Of a stretch of DNA of 46,515 bases, positions 24,588-33,594 are shown in pieces. A program made the position numbers and the translations under genes. Every line of letters starts with the position of its first letter. Position 1 is the stretch's first letter. Source of the DNA: HGM04593 sp045634305. Its GTDB lineage: Bacteria > Bacteroidota > Bacteroidia > Bacteroidales > Bacteroidaceae. Under the pieces are notes generated by a model. The model was not told where the DNA came from and ran no database searches. It saw nothing but the letters and a program-made list of their open reading frames with translations. The stretch lies in the NCBI GenBank assembly GCA_045634305.1, contig JAZQZZ010000043.1, positions 1 to 46,515 on the forward strand. Direction: 5' to 3'.

Positions 24588-25607
24588 TTAGTCAAGGACG
24601 GTTACCCAGCCATAAGGATCGGCAACATCGCCATATTGTATTGCTCGCAAGCGGGTGTAGAGTTCGGTGAGAACAGGCCCGGGCTTGCCATCTTTTGAAA
24701 TCACATAGGAGACACCTTTCTCCACATCATCAATGCGTCCGATAGGTGACACTACGGCAGCAGTACCACATGCACCGGCCTCATCAAATGTTGAGAGTTC
24801 CTCCTCGGCTACAGGACGCTGCTCCACGTTCATGCCCATATCTGCTGCAAGACGCATGAGGCTATCATTGGTTATCGAAGGTAATATTGAGGTTGATTGT
24901 GGAGTCACATAATTATTGCCCCTTATACCGATAAAATTGGCAGCACCACATTCGTCTATAAATTTTTTCTCTTTTGCATCAAGATAGAGCTCACAAGAAT
25001 AGCCTTCACTATGAGCCTGGCAGCTTGCCTTCATTCCGGCAGCATAGTTGCCGCCCACTTTGAAACGTCCGGTTCCAAGAGGTGCCGCACGGTCATAGTG
25101 ACGGTATATAACCACGTCATTAACAGCAAAGCCTTTTTTGAAGTATGGACCTACAGGAGTCACAAATATAAGGAAAAGATACTCCTTTGAGGGGTTCACT
25201 CCCACCTGCGCACTTGTACCAATGAGCAGGGGACGTATATAAAGCGACGCACCACTCTCATATGGCGGTACGAAATCCTTGTTCAGTTCAACAACTTTGG
25301 TAACCATCTCACGAAAAAGTTCCACACTAATCTGTGGCATCAGTATGCCGTCGCAGCTGCTCTGCAGACGCTGTGCATTTGCCTCAAGACGGAATATGCG
25401 TATCTTGCCATCCTTGCCGCGGAAAGCCTTGAGACCCTCAAAGGCGCTTTGACCATAGTGCAAGCAAGTTGCCGCCATATGGATGTTTATATTCTCATCG
25501 GTTGAGACCTCAACAGCACCCCAGGCACCATCCTTGTAATGACAACGTACATTACCATTGGTTTTTCTGTAACCGAACCCAATGTTCGACCAATCCATAT
25601 TGTCCAT
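24588..25607 (-). CDS. ilvE: Branched-chain amino acid aminotransferase
   Basis: A 339-residue fold-type IV PLP enzyme. The cofactor lysine is Lys183 in GTGRFKVGGNYAAGMKA. Other BCAT signatures: LHYGQSAFEGLKAFRG (49-64), EYLFLIFVTPVGPYF, FIDECGAANFIGI, TSILPSIT and ACGTAAVVSPIG. It makes or degrades Leu, Ile and Val with glutamate/2-oxoglutarate. The ATG at 25605-25607 (MDNMDWSN) is used; the ATG nine bases further in is equally plausible, and an earlier in-frame one at 25658 lies upstream of the candidate promoter box and adds non-family sequence. A box TATCTTCG lies 27 bases upstream. Confidence 0.94.
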   Translation of the reverse strand: MDNMDWSNIGFGYRKTNGNVRCHYKDGAWGAVEVSTDENINIHMAATCLHYGQSAFEGLKAFRGKDGKIRIFRLEANAQRLQSSCDGILMPQISVELFREMVTKVVELNKDFVPPYESGASLYIRPLLIGTSAQVGVNPSKEYLFLIFVTPVGPYFKKGFAVNDVVIYRHYDRAAPLGTGRFKVGGNYAAGMKASCQAHSEGYSCELYLDAKEKKFIDECGAANFIGIRGNNYVTPQSTSILPSITNDSLMRLAADMGMNVEQRPVAEEELSTFDEAGACGTAAVVSPIGRIDDVEKGVSYVISKDGKPGPVLTELYTRLRAIQYGDVADPYGWVTVLD

Positions 25608-25633
25608 TTTATCTTTTTTCTTTATATGATTCG

Positions 25634-25641
25634 CGAAGATA
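25634..25641 (-). promoter_or_regulatory. Candidate -7 box TATCTTCG upstream of ilvE
   Basis: One mismatch from TAnnTTTG, 27 bases before the ATG at 25607. A T-run ending in TTTTTTCG lies 18 bases further upstream and may be the -33 element. The same octamer is found before metY. Confidence 0.4.
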
Positions 25642-25680
25642 AATAATTTAGCGCACACGAAAAAATTTTACGCGCACTTA

Positions 25681-26169
25681 TCAGGAGAGTTCTATGACTT
25701 CAAGTTCCTTGATTTCCTTTCCATCTATTGCAAACTTCACGAGTGTGCGCACTGCATGCCACCCTTGCCTGCCGGCCGCTCCGGGGTTGATATGAAGGCA
25801 ATCAATCTTGCTGTCATGCATGACTTTCAGTATATGCGAGTGTCCCGCAACAAAAACATCTGGTCTTTCGCTGTATATCTCCTTGCGTATCGTAGGTGAA
25901 TATTTGCCGGGATAGCCGCCAATGTGGGTCATCATCACCTCGCACTCTTCGACCTTGAAACGCAGAACGTCCTTAAAGCGCAACCGCAGTTCACGTCCAT
26001 CAATATTGCCGCACACGGCACGCACCGGGCAATGTTCGGCCAGACGGTCAATAATCAGCGGACTGCCAATGTCGCCTGCATGCCAAATTTCGTCACAATC
26101 GGAAAAATGCAACAGATACCTGTCATCCCAACAGCTATGGGTGTCGGAAAGGAGACCGATACGTTTCAT
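25681..26169 (-). CDS. YfcE/MJ0936-type metallophosphoesterase
   Basis: A 162-residue calcineurin-like phosphodiesterase. The metal ligands are visible in order: Asp and His in LLSDTHS (near residues 8-10), Asp in WHAGDIGS, Asn in CGNIDGREL, His in MMTHIGGYPG and the GHSH pair in FVAGHSHILKVM. Small proteins of this type hydrolyse phosphodiesters in vitro; a physiological substrate cannot be named. The start used is ATG at 26169, which overlaps the stop of the upstream gene by one base (TGATG); one codon further upstream is only TTG. ilvE follows 73 bases downstream with its own candidate promoter. Confidence 0.88.
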   Translation of the reverse strand: MKRIGLLSDTHSCWDDRYLLHFSDCDEIWHAGDIGSPLIIDRLAEHCPVRAVCGNIDGRELRLRFKDVLRFKVEECEVMMTHIGGYPGKYSPTIRKEIYSERPDVFVAGHSHILKVMHDSKIDCLHINPGAAGRQGWHAVRTLVKFAIDGKEIKELEVIELS

Positions 26170-26786
26170 CAAGAAAAGCGTTTTATCACAAACTGCTTGA
26201 TGAAATCCACCGTAGCATCAACCCCAAGACGGGAGATGTTGATACAAAGGTCGTAGCTGCAGGCCTCGCCCCAATGTGTGGTGGCATAATAATCGTGATA
26301 TGAGCGACGTTTCTTGTCGTTCTTCTCTATGAATTCGATTGCAGCTTCACGTTCCAAACCCTCACCACGCATTATTCGCGCCACCCGATCGCCATGGTCG
26401 GCAGTGATGAAGATGCTGAGCATGGCCGGATGATCGCGCAATACGTACTCGGCACAACGACCAACAATTATGCAGCTCTCGTCCTGTGCAATATTGCGTA
26501 TAGCCTCACTCTGAATCTCAAAAAGTCTGTCGTTGTCAATACAACTTCCACTTGACAGATACTCCGATATTGAGCCATGGATGCTGAAGAAATTACCGAA
26601 CAGGGAAGTAGACTCACTTTCATCGGCCTGTTCAAAAAGAGAAGCATCTATACCGCTTTCGCAGGCCGCAGCTTGCAACAGTGCCTTGTCATAGAACTTT
26701 ACTCCCAATTCATGAGAAAGTTTCTCGGCCACCTCCTTGCCGCCGCTTCCAAGCTGACGGCCAATAGTAATCACAAACTGTTTCAT
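26169..26786 (-). CDS. Cytidylate-kinase-like P-loop protein
   Basis: A 205-residue protein of the cytidylate kinase-like family: P-loop GRQLGSGGKEVAEKL (8-22), LGVKFYDKALL, CIIVGRCAEYVLRDHPAMLSIFITA and a lid-like KKRRSYHDYYATTHWG with catalytic Arg/Lys residues. This family is common in Bacteroidota and is distinct from true Cmk, so NMP kinase activity is inferred rather than known. It starts one base after the MATE stop and overlaps the phosphoesterase start by one base. Confidence 0.85.
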   Translation of the reverse strand: MKQFVITIGRQLGSGGKEVAEKLSHELGVKFYDKALLQAAACESGIDASLFEQADESESTSLFGNFFSIHGSISEYLSSGSCIDNDRLFEIQSEAIRNIAQDESCIIVGRCAEYVLRDHPAMLSIFITADHGDRVARIMRGEGLEREAAIEFIEKNDKKRRSYHDYYATTHWGEACSYDLCINISRLGVDATVDFIKQFVIKRFS

Positions 26787-26787
26787 A

Positions 26788-28179
26788 TCAAATGTTATTT
26801 ATTTTTTCACGTTTCCACTCTCTGAACTGCAGAACAAGTGTCACTATTGTGAGCAATGCAGCAACGACATCCGATATCGGCATGCTGTACCACACACCCT
26901 CCACGCCATAGAAATGTGGAAGGATTATGAGCAACGGTATGAGCATGAGCACCTGACGTGTTAGTGACAAGAATATCGATCTGTTGACCTTGCCTATGCT
27001 CTGAAAAAAGTTGGTTGTCACGAGTTGGAAACCTATGACCGGCATGAACATGCACATTACCCTCATAGCCCACGATGCACGCTCTATGAGCTGAGGTTCA
27101 GAAGTAAATATACGCGTCACAAGTTCAGGGAAGCATACACATACTACAAATCCTGCTGTTGTAACAAATGTTGCCCACAACATTGTCAGCGTAAGAGCCT
27201 TGCGGACTCTGTCAGGATGTTTTGCTCCATAATTGTAGCTGACAATAGGTTGCATGCCCTGGGTGAGACCCAGCACTATCATTACAAAAATAAACTGCAT
27301 GCTGTTTGAGATACCATACGCTGCCGTAGAGAGGTCGCCATCGGAAACGGAAACGCTATTTTTACGTAATCCCTGGTTGATGATGATAACAACCATGCAG
27401 GCTGCGGTATTTATCAGAAACGGCGACATACCGATGCGCAGAATCCTCTTGACGATATCATTTTTGAGCTTGTATATACCGCGTTGCAGATGCAGAAGTT
27501 CATTCGGGTTGCTCAAAAGCTTCATCTGCCATAAAAGCGTTATAAACTGCGCAAGGATGGTTGCAAGCGCTGCTCCGCGTATTCCCATTCCAAAGACAAA
27601 GATGAATATCGGGGTGAGCACGGCATTCATTATCACAGTCATTATGGTAGCAGTCATTGCCTGTTGGGGGTGGCCCGATGAACGCAGGGCCGCGTTTATA
27701 CCAAAGTAAAGATGAGTAATGATATTACCCAGCAGAATTACCTCCATATAGTCACGGGCATATGGCAACGTATTCTCACTTGCTCCAAAGAACAGCAGGA
27801 TTTCATCAATGAACAGAAACGACACTGCAGCGAACAGGACACCAACGATGATATTGAGCGTCACAAGATTGCCAAGGATATTCCTTGCCGAATCGTAGTC
27901 GCGCTGTCCCAGCCTAACCGACAATAGTGTCGCGCCACCCACACCGATCATTGCACCGAATGCAACCGAAAGGTTCATGAAAGGGAATGTATTGGTGAGA
28001 CCGGAGATTGCATCGGTTCCCACGTTGGGTATGTGACCAATGAAGGCACGGTCTATCAAGTTGTAGAGTGATGCTGCTATCTGTGCAATAATGGCAGGAA
28101 TGGCATATTGTGCAAGCAACTTGCCAATGCTTTCCGTACCCAATTCCGTAGGGACTTTTTTTGTTGTAGTATTGCTCAT
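26788..28179 (-). CDS. MATE-family multidrug/Na+ antiporter
   Basis: A 463-residue integral membrane protein with twelve predicted helices in two repeats. MATE-like features include the N-terminal IGKLLAQYAIPAIIAQIAASLYNLIDRAFIGHI, AFGAMIGVGGATLLSVRLGQ, and the second-half counterpart LGLTQGMQPIVSYNYGA. It exchanges Na+ or H+ for cationic or other drugs; the substrate is unknown. The start ATG at 28177-28179 (MSNTTTKK) is used; the open frame reaches 28236 but those residues lack MATE character. It is the first gene of the minus-strand run and has a -7 box at 28261-28268. Confidence 0.92.
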   Translation of the reverse strand: MSNTTTKKVPTELGTESIGKLLAQYAIPAIIAQIAASLYNLIDRAFIGHIPNVGTDAISGLTNTFPFMNLSVAFGAMIGVGGATLLSVRLGQRDYDSARNILGNLVTLNIIVGVLFAAVSFLFIDEILLFFGASENTLPYARDYMEVILLGNIITHLYFGINAALRSSGHPQQAMTATIMTVIMNAVLTPIFIFVFGMGIRGAALATILAQFITLLWQMKLLSNPNELLHLQRGIYKLKNDIVKRILRIGMSPFLINTAACMVVIIINQGLRKNSVSVSDGDLSTAAYGISNSMQFIFVMIVLGLTQGMQPIVSYNYGAKHPDRVRKALTLTMLWATFVTTAGFVVCVCFPELVTRIFTSEPQLIERASWAMRVMCMFMPVIGFQLVTTNFFQSIGKVNRSIFLSLTRQVLMLIPLLIILPHFYGVEGVWYSMPISDVVAALLTIVTLVLQFREWKREKINNI

Positions 28180-28218
28180 AAATTTTGTAAATTCTGCGTT
28201 GTGGCAACAAAAAAGATA

Positions 28219-28226
28219 TACCTTTG
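28219..28226 (+). promoter_or_regulatory. -7 box TACCTTTG, candidate promoter for mnmA
   Basis: An exact TAnnTTTG match on the plus strand with TTG 17 bases upstream at 28199-28201. It is 100 bases before the mnmA ATG. Its predicted start (near 28233) lies to the left of the predicted leftward start of the MATE transcript. Confidence 0.45.
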
Positions 28227-28260
28227 TATATACCATGCGCCAATGTATGAAACACTATTG

Positions 28261-28268
28261 CAAAAATA
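28261..28268 (-). promoter_or_regulatory. -7 box TATTTTTG for the MATE gene
   Basis: An exact TAnnTTTG match on the minus strand, 82 bases before the MATE ATG. No clear -33 element. Confidence 0.5.
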
Positions 28269-28325
28269 GTCATTTTTTTTGACTGAAGAGATGGGCGTTA
28301 TGTAAAATTATCAACTTGCGGGCAT

Positions 28326-29414
28326 ATGTTTGAAGAAAAGAGTGTACTTGTGGGAATGAGCGGCGGAATAGACAGCACCGCGGTGTGCAGCATGCTGCTC
28401 GAAGAGGGATACAGAGTCGAAGGACTCACTTTTGTAACCTGCGACAGCGGTTTGCGTGCAGCCGAAGATGCCGCGGCACTGGCAGCCAGCTTAGGGATTC
28501 CGCACCACGTTGCCGATGTACGCGACGAGTTCAGCAGACTTGTCATAGCACCTTTCATCAATGCATATATGGAAGGCAAGACTCCCAACCCATGCGTTGT
28601 ATGCAACCCCATAGTAAAGTTCCGTCTGCTCGAAGAGTGGGCCGACAGGCTTGGATGCAGCAGGATTGCAACCGGGCATTATGTCAACATAATGGAAAAG
28701 TGCGGCAGCGACGGCAAGCCCCGATACTACATTGTTACAGGAGATGATGACAGGAAGGACCAGAGCTATTTCCTTTGGCGACTGACACAGCAACAGCTTT
28801 CGCGCGTCATCTTCCCGCTTGGCGGCTGGGAAAAGCCACGGGTACTTGAGTACCTGAAAGAGCACGGCCTGCAGAGTGCCGCCAAGGATGGAGAGAGCAT
28901 GGAGGTGTGCTTCATTCCCGGCGACTACCGCGACTTTCTGCGCGCAAACGTCCCAGACATCGACATCCGCTTCAATGGTGGAGCTTTTGTCGACAGTGAG
29001 GGGCGCACATTGGGCAGGCACAGCGGTTATCCGTTCTACACCATAGGACAACGCAAAGGCCTTGGCATTGCACTTGGACAACCCGCATACGTTATGAAGA
29101 TAAACGCGGCAAAGAACACCGTCATGCTTGGCAGCGAGGAGCAGCTGCAGACCAACTTCATGCTCATTGAATGCCCTGAGTGGATTGACGGCACCCCCGA
29201 CAATTTGAGTGTGAGAGTGAGATACCGCAGCCACCCCACGGCATGCGATGCACCTGTTGCTGTAGGCGACGGACAATGGCTGGTGCGACTGCACAGCACG
29301 GTACAGGCCATAACACCGGGGCAGTCGGCCGTATTCTACAATGGCAACGAAGTTGTCGGCGGTGCATTCATTGCCGACCAACGAGGAATAAACCAATGGA
29401 TTCCAAAGGAATGA
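28326..29414 (+). CDS. mnmA: tRNA-specific 2-thiouridylase
   Basis: A 362-residue MnmA, which thiolates U34 of tRNAs for Lys, Glu and Gln. The PP-loop is GMSGGIDST (10-18). The thiol-transfer cysteines are Cys90 in KTPNPCVVCN and Cys195 in MEVCFIPGDYRDFL. Other signatures are GHYVNI, KDQSYFLWRL and YTIGQRKGLGIALGQPAYV, covering the central and C-terminal beta domains. Bacteroidales often carry more than one mnmA paralog, so this may not be the only copy. Its stop overlaps the xseA ATG (ATGA). Confidence 0.93.
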   Translation: MFEEKSVLVGMSGGIDSTAVCSMLLEEGYRVEGLTFVTCDSGLRAAEDAAALAASLGIPHHVADVRDEFSRLVIAPFINAYMEGKTPNPCVVCNPIVKFRLLEEWADRLGCSRIATGHYVNIMEKCGSDGKPRYYIVTGDDDRKDQSYFLWRLTQQQLSRVIFPLGGWEKPRVLEYLKEHGLQSAAKDGESMEVCFIPGDYRDFLRANVPDIDIRFNGGAFVDSEGRTLGRHSGYPFYTIGQRKGLGIALGQPAYVMKINAAKNTVMLGSEEQLQTNFMLIECPEWIDGTPDNLSVRVRYRSHPTACDAPVAVGDGQWLVRLHSTVQAITPGQSAVFYNGNEVVGGAFIADQRGINQWIPKE

Positions 29415-30589
29415 TAAACAGTATTGAAAAACCATTTACGCTATACTCGCTGAACAATCTTGTACGCAGCGCCATATCGGATGCCCTACCCTCGCGCTAC
29501 TGGGTCACAGGCGAATTGAGCGAGGTGAGGGAAACGGTTGCAGGACATTGTTATATTGAACTTGTAGAGCGTGACGAAGAGTCACAAGAGACAACAGCAA
29601 AAGCGCGAGGCACCATATGGTCGCGCACATACTCACTATTGCGTCCCTACTTCCTTGAGCAGACAGGGCAACCATTTGCTGCCGGACTCAAAGTATTGCT
29701 ACAGGTGAGTGTCGGGTTTCACGAGCTTTACGGATATACCCTTGATGTATGCGACATTGAACCGGCATACACAATAGGAGACATTGCACGCCAGCGTCAG
29801 CTCATCATCAAGCGGCTGACCGACGAGGGTGTTATAGACCTGAATAAGGAACTTGAATTCCCCTTACTGCCACAACGCATAGCTGTAATATCCTCGACTA
29901 CCGCTGCGGGCTACGGCGATTTCTGCGACCAGTTACTAAACAACCGCTACGGTTTTGTGTTCTACCCCCGCCTTTTCCCCGCCCCAATGCAGGGCAATGG
30001 CGCAGAGCAGGGTGTCATAGCAGCCCTCGACAGGATTGCCGAAGAGGTTGACAACTGGGATGTTGTAGTCATAATACGCGGCGGTGGAGCGACAAGCGAA
30101 CTGGGTTGCTTTGACACATATGACCTTGCCAACAACTGCGCACAGTTCCCGCTACCCGTCATCACCGGAATAGGACATTTGCGTGACGAGAGCATACTGG
30201 ACATTGTCGCTCACACAAGCGCCAAGACACCTACAGCGGCTGCAGAATTCCTTATACATGCAATGCTGGCAAACGAGACGATGCTCTCGGAAATGCAGAA
30301 CGGTATTGCCACAGCCATTGCCAAAAAGGTGGAGAACGAAAAGAAACGGATTGACACATTGGTTGGGCAGATACCTGTATACACAGCGTTGTACATGCAG
30401 GCACAACGGCACAAGATTGATTTGTTCCAGAGAAGCATAGAGGCCGCATCACCCGAACACATTCTCTCATTGGGCTACAGCATCACACGCCTGAACGGCA
30501 AGACGGTGCGCGATACAGCCTTGCTGAAACCGGGCGAAGAAGTTGAAACAACCGTTGCAAACGGAACATTTACAAGTGTAATAAAATAA
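29411..30589 (+). CDS. xseA: Exodeoxyribonuclease VII large subunit
   Basis: A 392-residue XseA, the catalytic subunit of exonuclease VII, which degrades single-stranded DNA from both ends. The N-terminal OB-fold has YWVTGELSEVR; the catalytic domain has RIAVISSTTAAGYGDF, VVVIIRGGGATSEL and LPVITGIGHLRDESILDIVAHTSAKTPTAAAEFL. The C-terminal end reads HILSLGYSITRLNGK. It is shorter than E. coli XseA (456), mainly in the coiled-coil region. Start 29411 (MINSIEKPF) overlaps mnmA by four bases; ATG at 29396 is an alternative. xseB follows nine bases later. Confidence 0.93.
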   Translation: MINSIEKPFTLYSLNNLVRSAISDALPSRYWVTGELSEVRETVAGHCYIELVERDEESQETTAKARGTIWSRTYSLLRPYFLEQTGQPFAAGLKVLLQVSVGFHELYGYTLDVCDIEPAYTIGDIARQRQLIIKRLTDEGVIDLNKELEFPLLPQRIAVISSTTAAGYGDFCDQLLNNRYGFVFYPRLFPAPMQGNGAEQGVIAALDRIAEEVDNWDVVVIIRGGGATSELGCFDTYDLANNCAQFPLPVITGIGHLRDESILDIVAHTSAKTPTAAAEFLIHAMLANETMLSEMQNGIATAIAKKVENEKKRIDTLVGQIPVYTALYMQAQRHKIDLFQRSIEAASPEHILSLGYSITRLNGKTVRDTALLKPGEEVETTVANGTFTSVIK

Positions 30590-30598
30590 TAACAGGAT

Positions 30599-30787
30599 AT
30601 GAAAAAGATAACATACGCTGAGGCCATGAGCCGCCTCGAGGAGATAATGGGCAAGATACAGGGTGGCAAGATTGACATTGATGAACTGTCGGGAATGCTC
30701 AAGGAGGCACAGGAACTCGTCAAATTCTGCCGAGACAAGATCTACAAGGTAGACGAAGAGATAAAGGCACTGACCGAAGAGGAATAA
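30599..30787 (+). CDS. xseB: Exodeoxyribonuclease VII small subunit
   Basis: A 62-residue helical protein. YAEAMSRLEEIMGKIQGGKIDIDEL (about 6-30) is the XseB hairpin helix signature, followed by a second helix and an acidic tail. It associates in several copies with XseA, encoded nine bases upstream. Length (about 60-80) is normal. Confidence 0.93.
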   Translation: MKKITYAEAMSRLEEIMGKIQGGKIDIDELSGMLKEAQELVKFCRDKIYKVDEEIKALTEEE

Positions 30788-30798
30788 AGCTAAAGACA

Positions 30799-31584
30799 AT
30801 GGCAAAGTTACTCGAATATAACACAAAAGAGACAGTGTTGGCCTTCTCGACATATCGCGGAGAGGGTACAGGTTCTTATGAAGGGTTCAACATCACCCAT
30901 TATTGCGGCGACACGCCGCTCCACGTGGAGCAATGCAGAGAGGAACTTTGCAGAGATTTAGGTATAGATGACAACCATCTTATTCTGCCAAGACAGACAC
31001 ATGGTGACAGAGTTCTTGCTATCGACAGCACATTGATACAATTGAGCAAAGTTCAACAGGCCGATGCACTGATGGGTGTAGATGCTATAATCACCGAACT
31101 GAAACAAACCTGTATTGGAGTTTCGACAGCAGACTGCATACCTGTGCTGCTGCATGACACAAAACGTGGCGCAATAGCTGCCATACATGCCGGTTGGCGC
31201 GGAACTGTTGCAAAGATTGTATGCAAAGTCATCGACAAGATGAAAAGAGAATACGGAAGTTGCGCCGGCGACATGGATGCCATTATAGGACCGGGAATAT
31301 CACTCGATGCCTTTGAGGTCGGTGACGAGGTGTACAAAGAGTTCGCCACTGCAGGATTCCCCATGGAGAGCATTGCTCGGCGTTACCCCAGCATTAACGG
31401 CGGGATAAAATGGCACATTGACCTATGGGAGGCAAATTGTAGGTTACTGCAACAATGTGGTGTAGAGCGCAAAAGGATAAATGTTGCCGGGATATGCACA
31501 TTCACCCGTCACAAGGAGTTCTTCTCGGCACGACGTCTTGGAATCAATTCGGGCAGAATATTCAGCGGAATAATGTTGAAATGA
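30799..31584 (+). CDS. pgeF: Peptidoglycan editing factor / YfiH (PgeF, laccase-domain) protein
   Basis: A 261-residue YfiH/LACC1-family protein. The His-Cys-His zinc/catalytic set is visible in RQTHGDRV, STADCIPVLL and AAIHAGWRGTV. GPGISLDAFEVGDEV and the late CTFTRHKEFFSARR are also family features. The family has been reported as purine nucleoside phosphorylase/adenosine deaminase and, in E. coli, as removing L-Ser misincorporated in peptidoglycan precursors; which applies here is unknown. It lies 11 bases after xseB and ends before the terminator at 31609-31640. Confidence 0.9.
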   Translation: MAKLLEYNTKETVLAFSTYRGEGTGSYEGFNITHYCGDTPLHVEQCREELCRDLGIDDNHLILPRQTHGDRVLAIDSTLIQLSKVQQADALMGVDAIITELKQTCIGVSTADCIPVLLHDTKRGAIAAIHAGWRGTVAKIVCKVIDKMKREYGSCAGDMDAIIGPGISLDAFEVGDEVYKEFATAGFPMESIARRYPSINGGIKWHIDLWEANCRLLQQCGVERKRINVAGICTFTRHKEFFSARRLGINSGRIFSGIMLK

Positions 31585-31608
31585 GATTGCAGAATACACT
31601 GACATAAC

Positions 31609-31640
31609 AAAAAATCTCGCCACGCGTGGCGAGATTTTTT
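31609..31640. terminator. Bidirectional terminator between pgeF and nqrF
   Basis: A perfect palindrome (AAAAAATCTCGCCACG and its complement) between the converging pgeF and nqrF genes. Both arms end in six or more T/A, so it works as an intrinsic terminator on either strand. Confidence 0.92.
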
Positions 31641-31662
31641 TGTTGCAATACATGAAGTATGA

Positions 31663-32931
31663 TTAACCTCCGAAGTTATCGTACATAATAGACTTCTCCT
31701 CGACACCGAGGTCGGTGAGCATGTTGACAACGGCCTTTGACATTGGGCCGGGACCACACATGTAGTACTCGATATCCTCGGGAGCCTCGTGGTCTTTGAG
31801 ATATGTCTCGTAGATAACCTGGTGTACGAAACCGGCTGTGTACTTAACGCCTGCTGCATCGGCTGCTGGATCCGGGCGGTCGAGTGCCAAGTGGAAGGTG
31901 AAGTTGGGGAACTCCTTCTCAAGCTGCAGGAAGTCCTCCAAGTAGAACACCTCGTTGAGCGCACGCGCACCGTAGAAGTAGGTCATCACACGATCGGTAG
32001 TCTTCAAAGTCTTTGTCATGTGCATGATCTGTGCACGCAATGGAGCCATACCGGCACCACCACCTACCCACATCATCTCCTTCTTTGAGTCGAAGATTGG
32101 GTGGAAGTCGCCATAAGGGCCACTCATGATAACCTTGTCGCCTGGCTTCAAAGTAAAGATGTATGAAGATGCGATACCACAAGGTACATCCATGAAGCCT
32201 GAACGGTCTGCCTTGAAAGGAGGTGTAGCAATACGTACGGTAAGCATGATGCGGTCACCCTCAGCAGGATAGTTGGCCATTGAGTAAGCACGGATTGTCT
32301 CCTCGGTATTCTTGCACTTGAGTCCGAGCAAACCAAACTTCTCCCATGCAGGCAGATACTCATCACCGATGAGCGACTTGTCAATATCCTTATCATATGT
32401 CATATCATATGTCGGAATCTTGATCTGTGCATAAGAACCGGGAACGAAGTCCATGTGCTCACCCGGAGGCAATGCAACGATAAACTCCTTGATGAAGGTT
32501 GCGACGTTCTTGTTTGAGATAACCTCGCACTCCCACTCCTTGACACCCATAACAGATTCGGGCACCTTGATTTCCATGTCGTTCTTACACTTTACCTGAC
32601 AGCCAAGACGCCAGTGAGCCTGCTGCTCCTTGCGTGTGAAATGACTGGTCTCTGATGGCAAAATCTCGCCACCACCCTCTGTTACCTGAAGTTTGCACTG
32701 ACCGCAAGAGCCCTTACCACCACAAGCCGAAGGAAGGAAGATGCCATTCTCGGCAAGTGTACCGAGCAATGCACCACCGGCTGCAACCTCAACCTCTTTC
32801 TCGCCGTTGATTTTCACCTTGATGTTACCACCGGGAAGCAAAAAGCGTTTTGCCACCAAAAGGATGATAACCAGCAGAAGGATGATTACAAGGAAGACAG
32901 CTATACTTGAAATAATCAATTGTGTATTCAT
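31663..32931 (-). CDS. nqrF: Na+-NQR subunit F (NADH dehydrogenase flavoprotein)
   Basis: A 422-residue subunit that takes electrons from NADH. One N-terminal membrane helix (about 5-28), then a 2Fe-2S ferredoxin domain with Cys70, Cys76, Cys79 and Cys111 (ACGGKGSCGQC and RLGC), then an FAD-binding domain (RAYSMANYP) and an NADH-binding domain (MWVGGGAGMAPLRAQI, YMCGPGPM). It ends in the aromatic YDNFGG typical of NqrF. It is the last gene of the operon and is followed by the terminator at 31609-31640. Confidence 0.97.
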   Translation of the reverse strand: MNTQLIISSIAVFLVIILLLVIILLVAKRFLLPGGNIKVKINGEKEVEVAAGGALLGTLAENGIFLPSACGGKGSCGQCKLQVTEGGGEILPSETSHFTRKEQQAHWRLGCQVKCKNDMEIKVPESVMGVKEWECEVISNKNVATFIKEFIVALPPGEHMDFVPGSYAQIKIPTYDMTYDKDIDKSLIGDEYLPAWEKFGLLGLKCKNTEETIRAYSMANYPAEGDRIMLTVRIATPPFKADRSGFMDVPCGIASSYIFTLKPGDKVIMSGPYGDFHPIFDSKKEMMWVGGGAGMAPLRAQIMHMTKTLKTTDRVMTYFYGARALNEVFYLEDFLQLEKEFPNFTFHLALDRPDPAADAAGVKYTAGFVHQVIYETYLKDHEAPEDIEYYMCGPGPMSKAVVNMLTDLGVEEKSIMYDNFGG

Positions 32932-32943
32932 ATCCTTACTTTA

Positions 32944-33567
32944 TTACATTTTAATACCTGAGAAGCACATAAATGCCATTGCCATAAGACCTACTGTGAT
33001 GAAGGCTATACCCAAACCACGCAAAGGCTTTGGAACGTTGCTGTACTCCATTTTCTCGCGTATTGCCGCAAAGAGCACGATAGCAATCATCCAGCCAAGA
33101 CCTGAGCCGATGGCGAATGCTATTGAATCGGCAAAACAGGTGATAGCCTGTGAATTATCTGCAGGGAGACCGATGCGCTGTTGCATGAAGAGCGAACCAC
33201 CCATAATTGCACAGTTTACGGCAATAAGTGGGAGGAAGATACCCAACTGGCTGTAGAGTGCAGGAGCAAAACGCTCAACAATCATCTCAACCAACTGCAC
33301 TATACCCGCGATAACCGCAATAAAGAGGATGAAAGCAAGGAATGTGAGGTCTACACCGAAAATGCCGTCGGCTGCAAGAACCTTTGTCTGCAACAGGTAG
33401 TTCACAGGCAATGTGATTACCTGAACGAATATAACGGCTATACCAAGTCCGATGGCTGTCTTTACGCTCTTAGATACAGCCAAGAACGAACACATACCCA
33501 AGAAAAAGGCAAACACCATATTGTCCACGAAAACCGAACGGACAAGTAAACTAATGAAATGTTCCAT
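32944..33567 (-). CDS. nqrE: Na+-NQR subunit E
   Basis: A 207-residue subunit with six predicted membrane helices. Conserved segments include DNMVFAFFLGMCSFLAVS (near 15-32), which carries the Cys of the intramembrane Fe-S site shared with NqrD, and GIFLPLIAVNCAIMGGSLFM, with the second Cys. NqrD and NqrE form the symmetric membrane core of the pump. It is 12 bases from nqrF and 27 from nqrD. Confidence 0.96.
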   Translation of the reverse strand: MEHFISLLVRSVFVDNMVFAFFLGMCSFLAVSKSVKTAIGLGIAVIFVQVITLPVNYLLQTKVLAADGIFGVDLTFLAFILFIAVIAGIVQLVEMIVERFAPALYSQLGIFLPLIAVNCAIMGGSLFMQQRIGLPADNSQAITCFADSIAFAIGSGLGWMIAIVLFAAIREKMEYSNVPKPLRGLGIAFITVGLMAMAFMCFSGIKM

Positions 33568-33594
33568 AATTATTTTTCTTTACTGTATCTAAAA

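Noticed and set aside
28491..29435. A 314-codon minus-strand frame opposite mnmA
   Set aside because: MnmA motifs (GMSGGIDST, both Cys sites) are on the plus strand; the shadow protein shows no domain.
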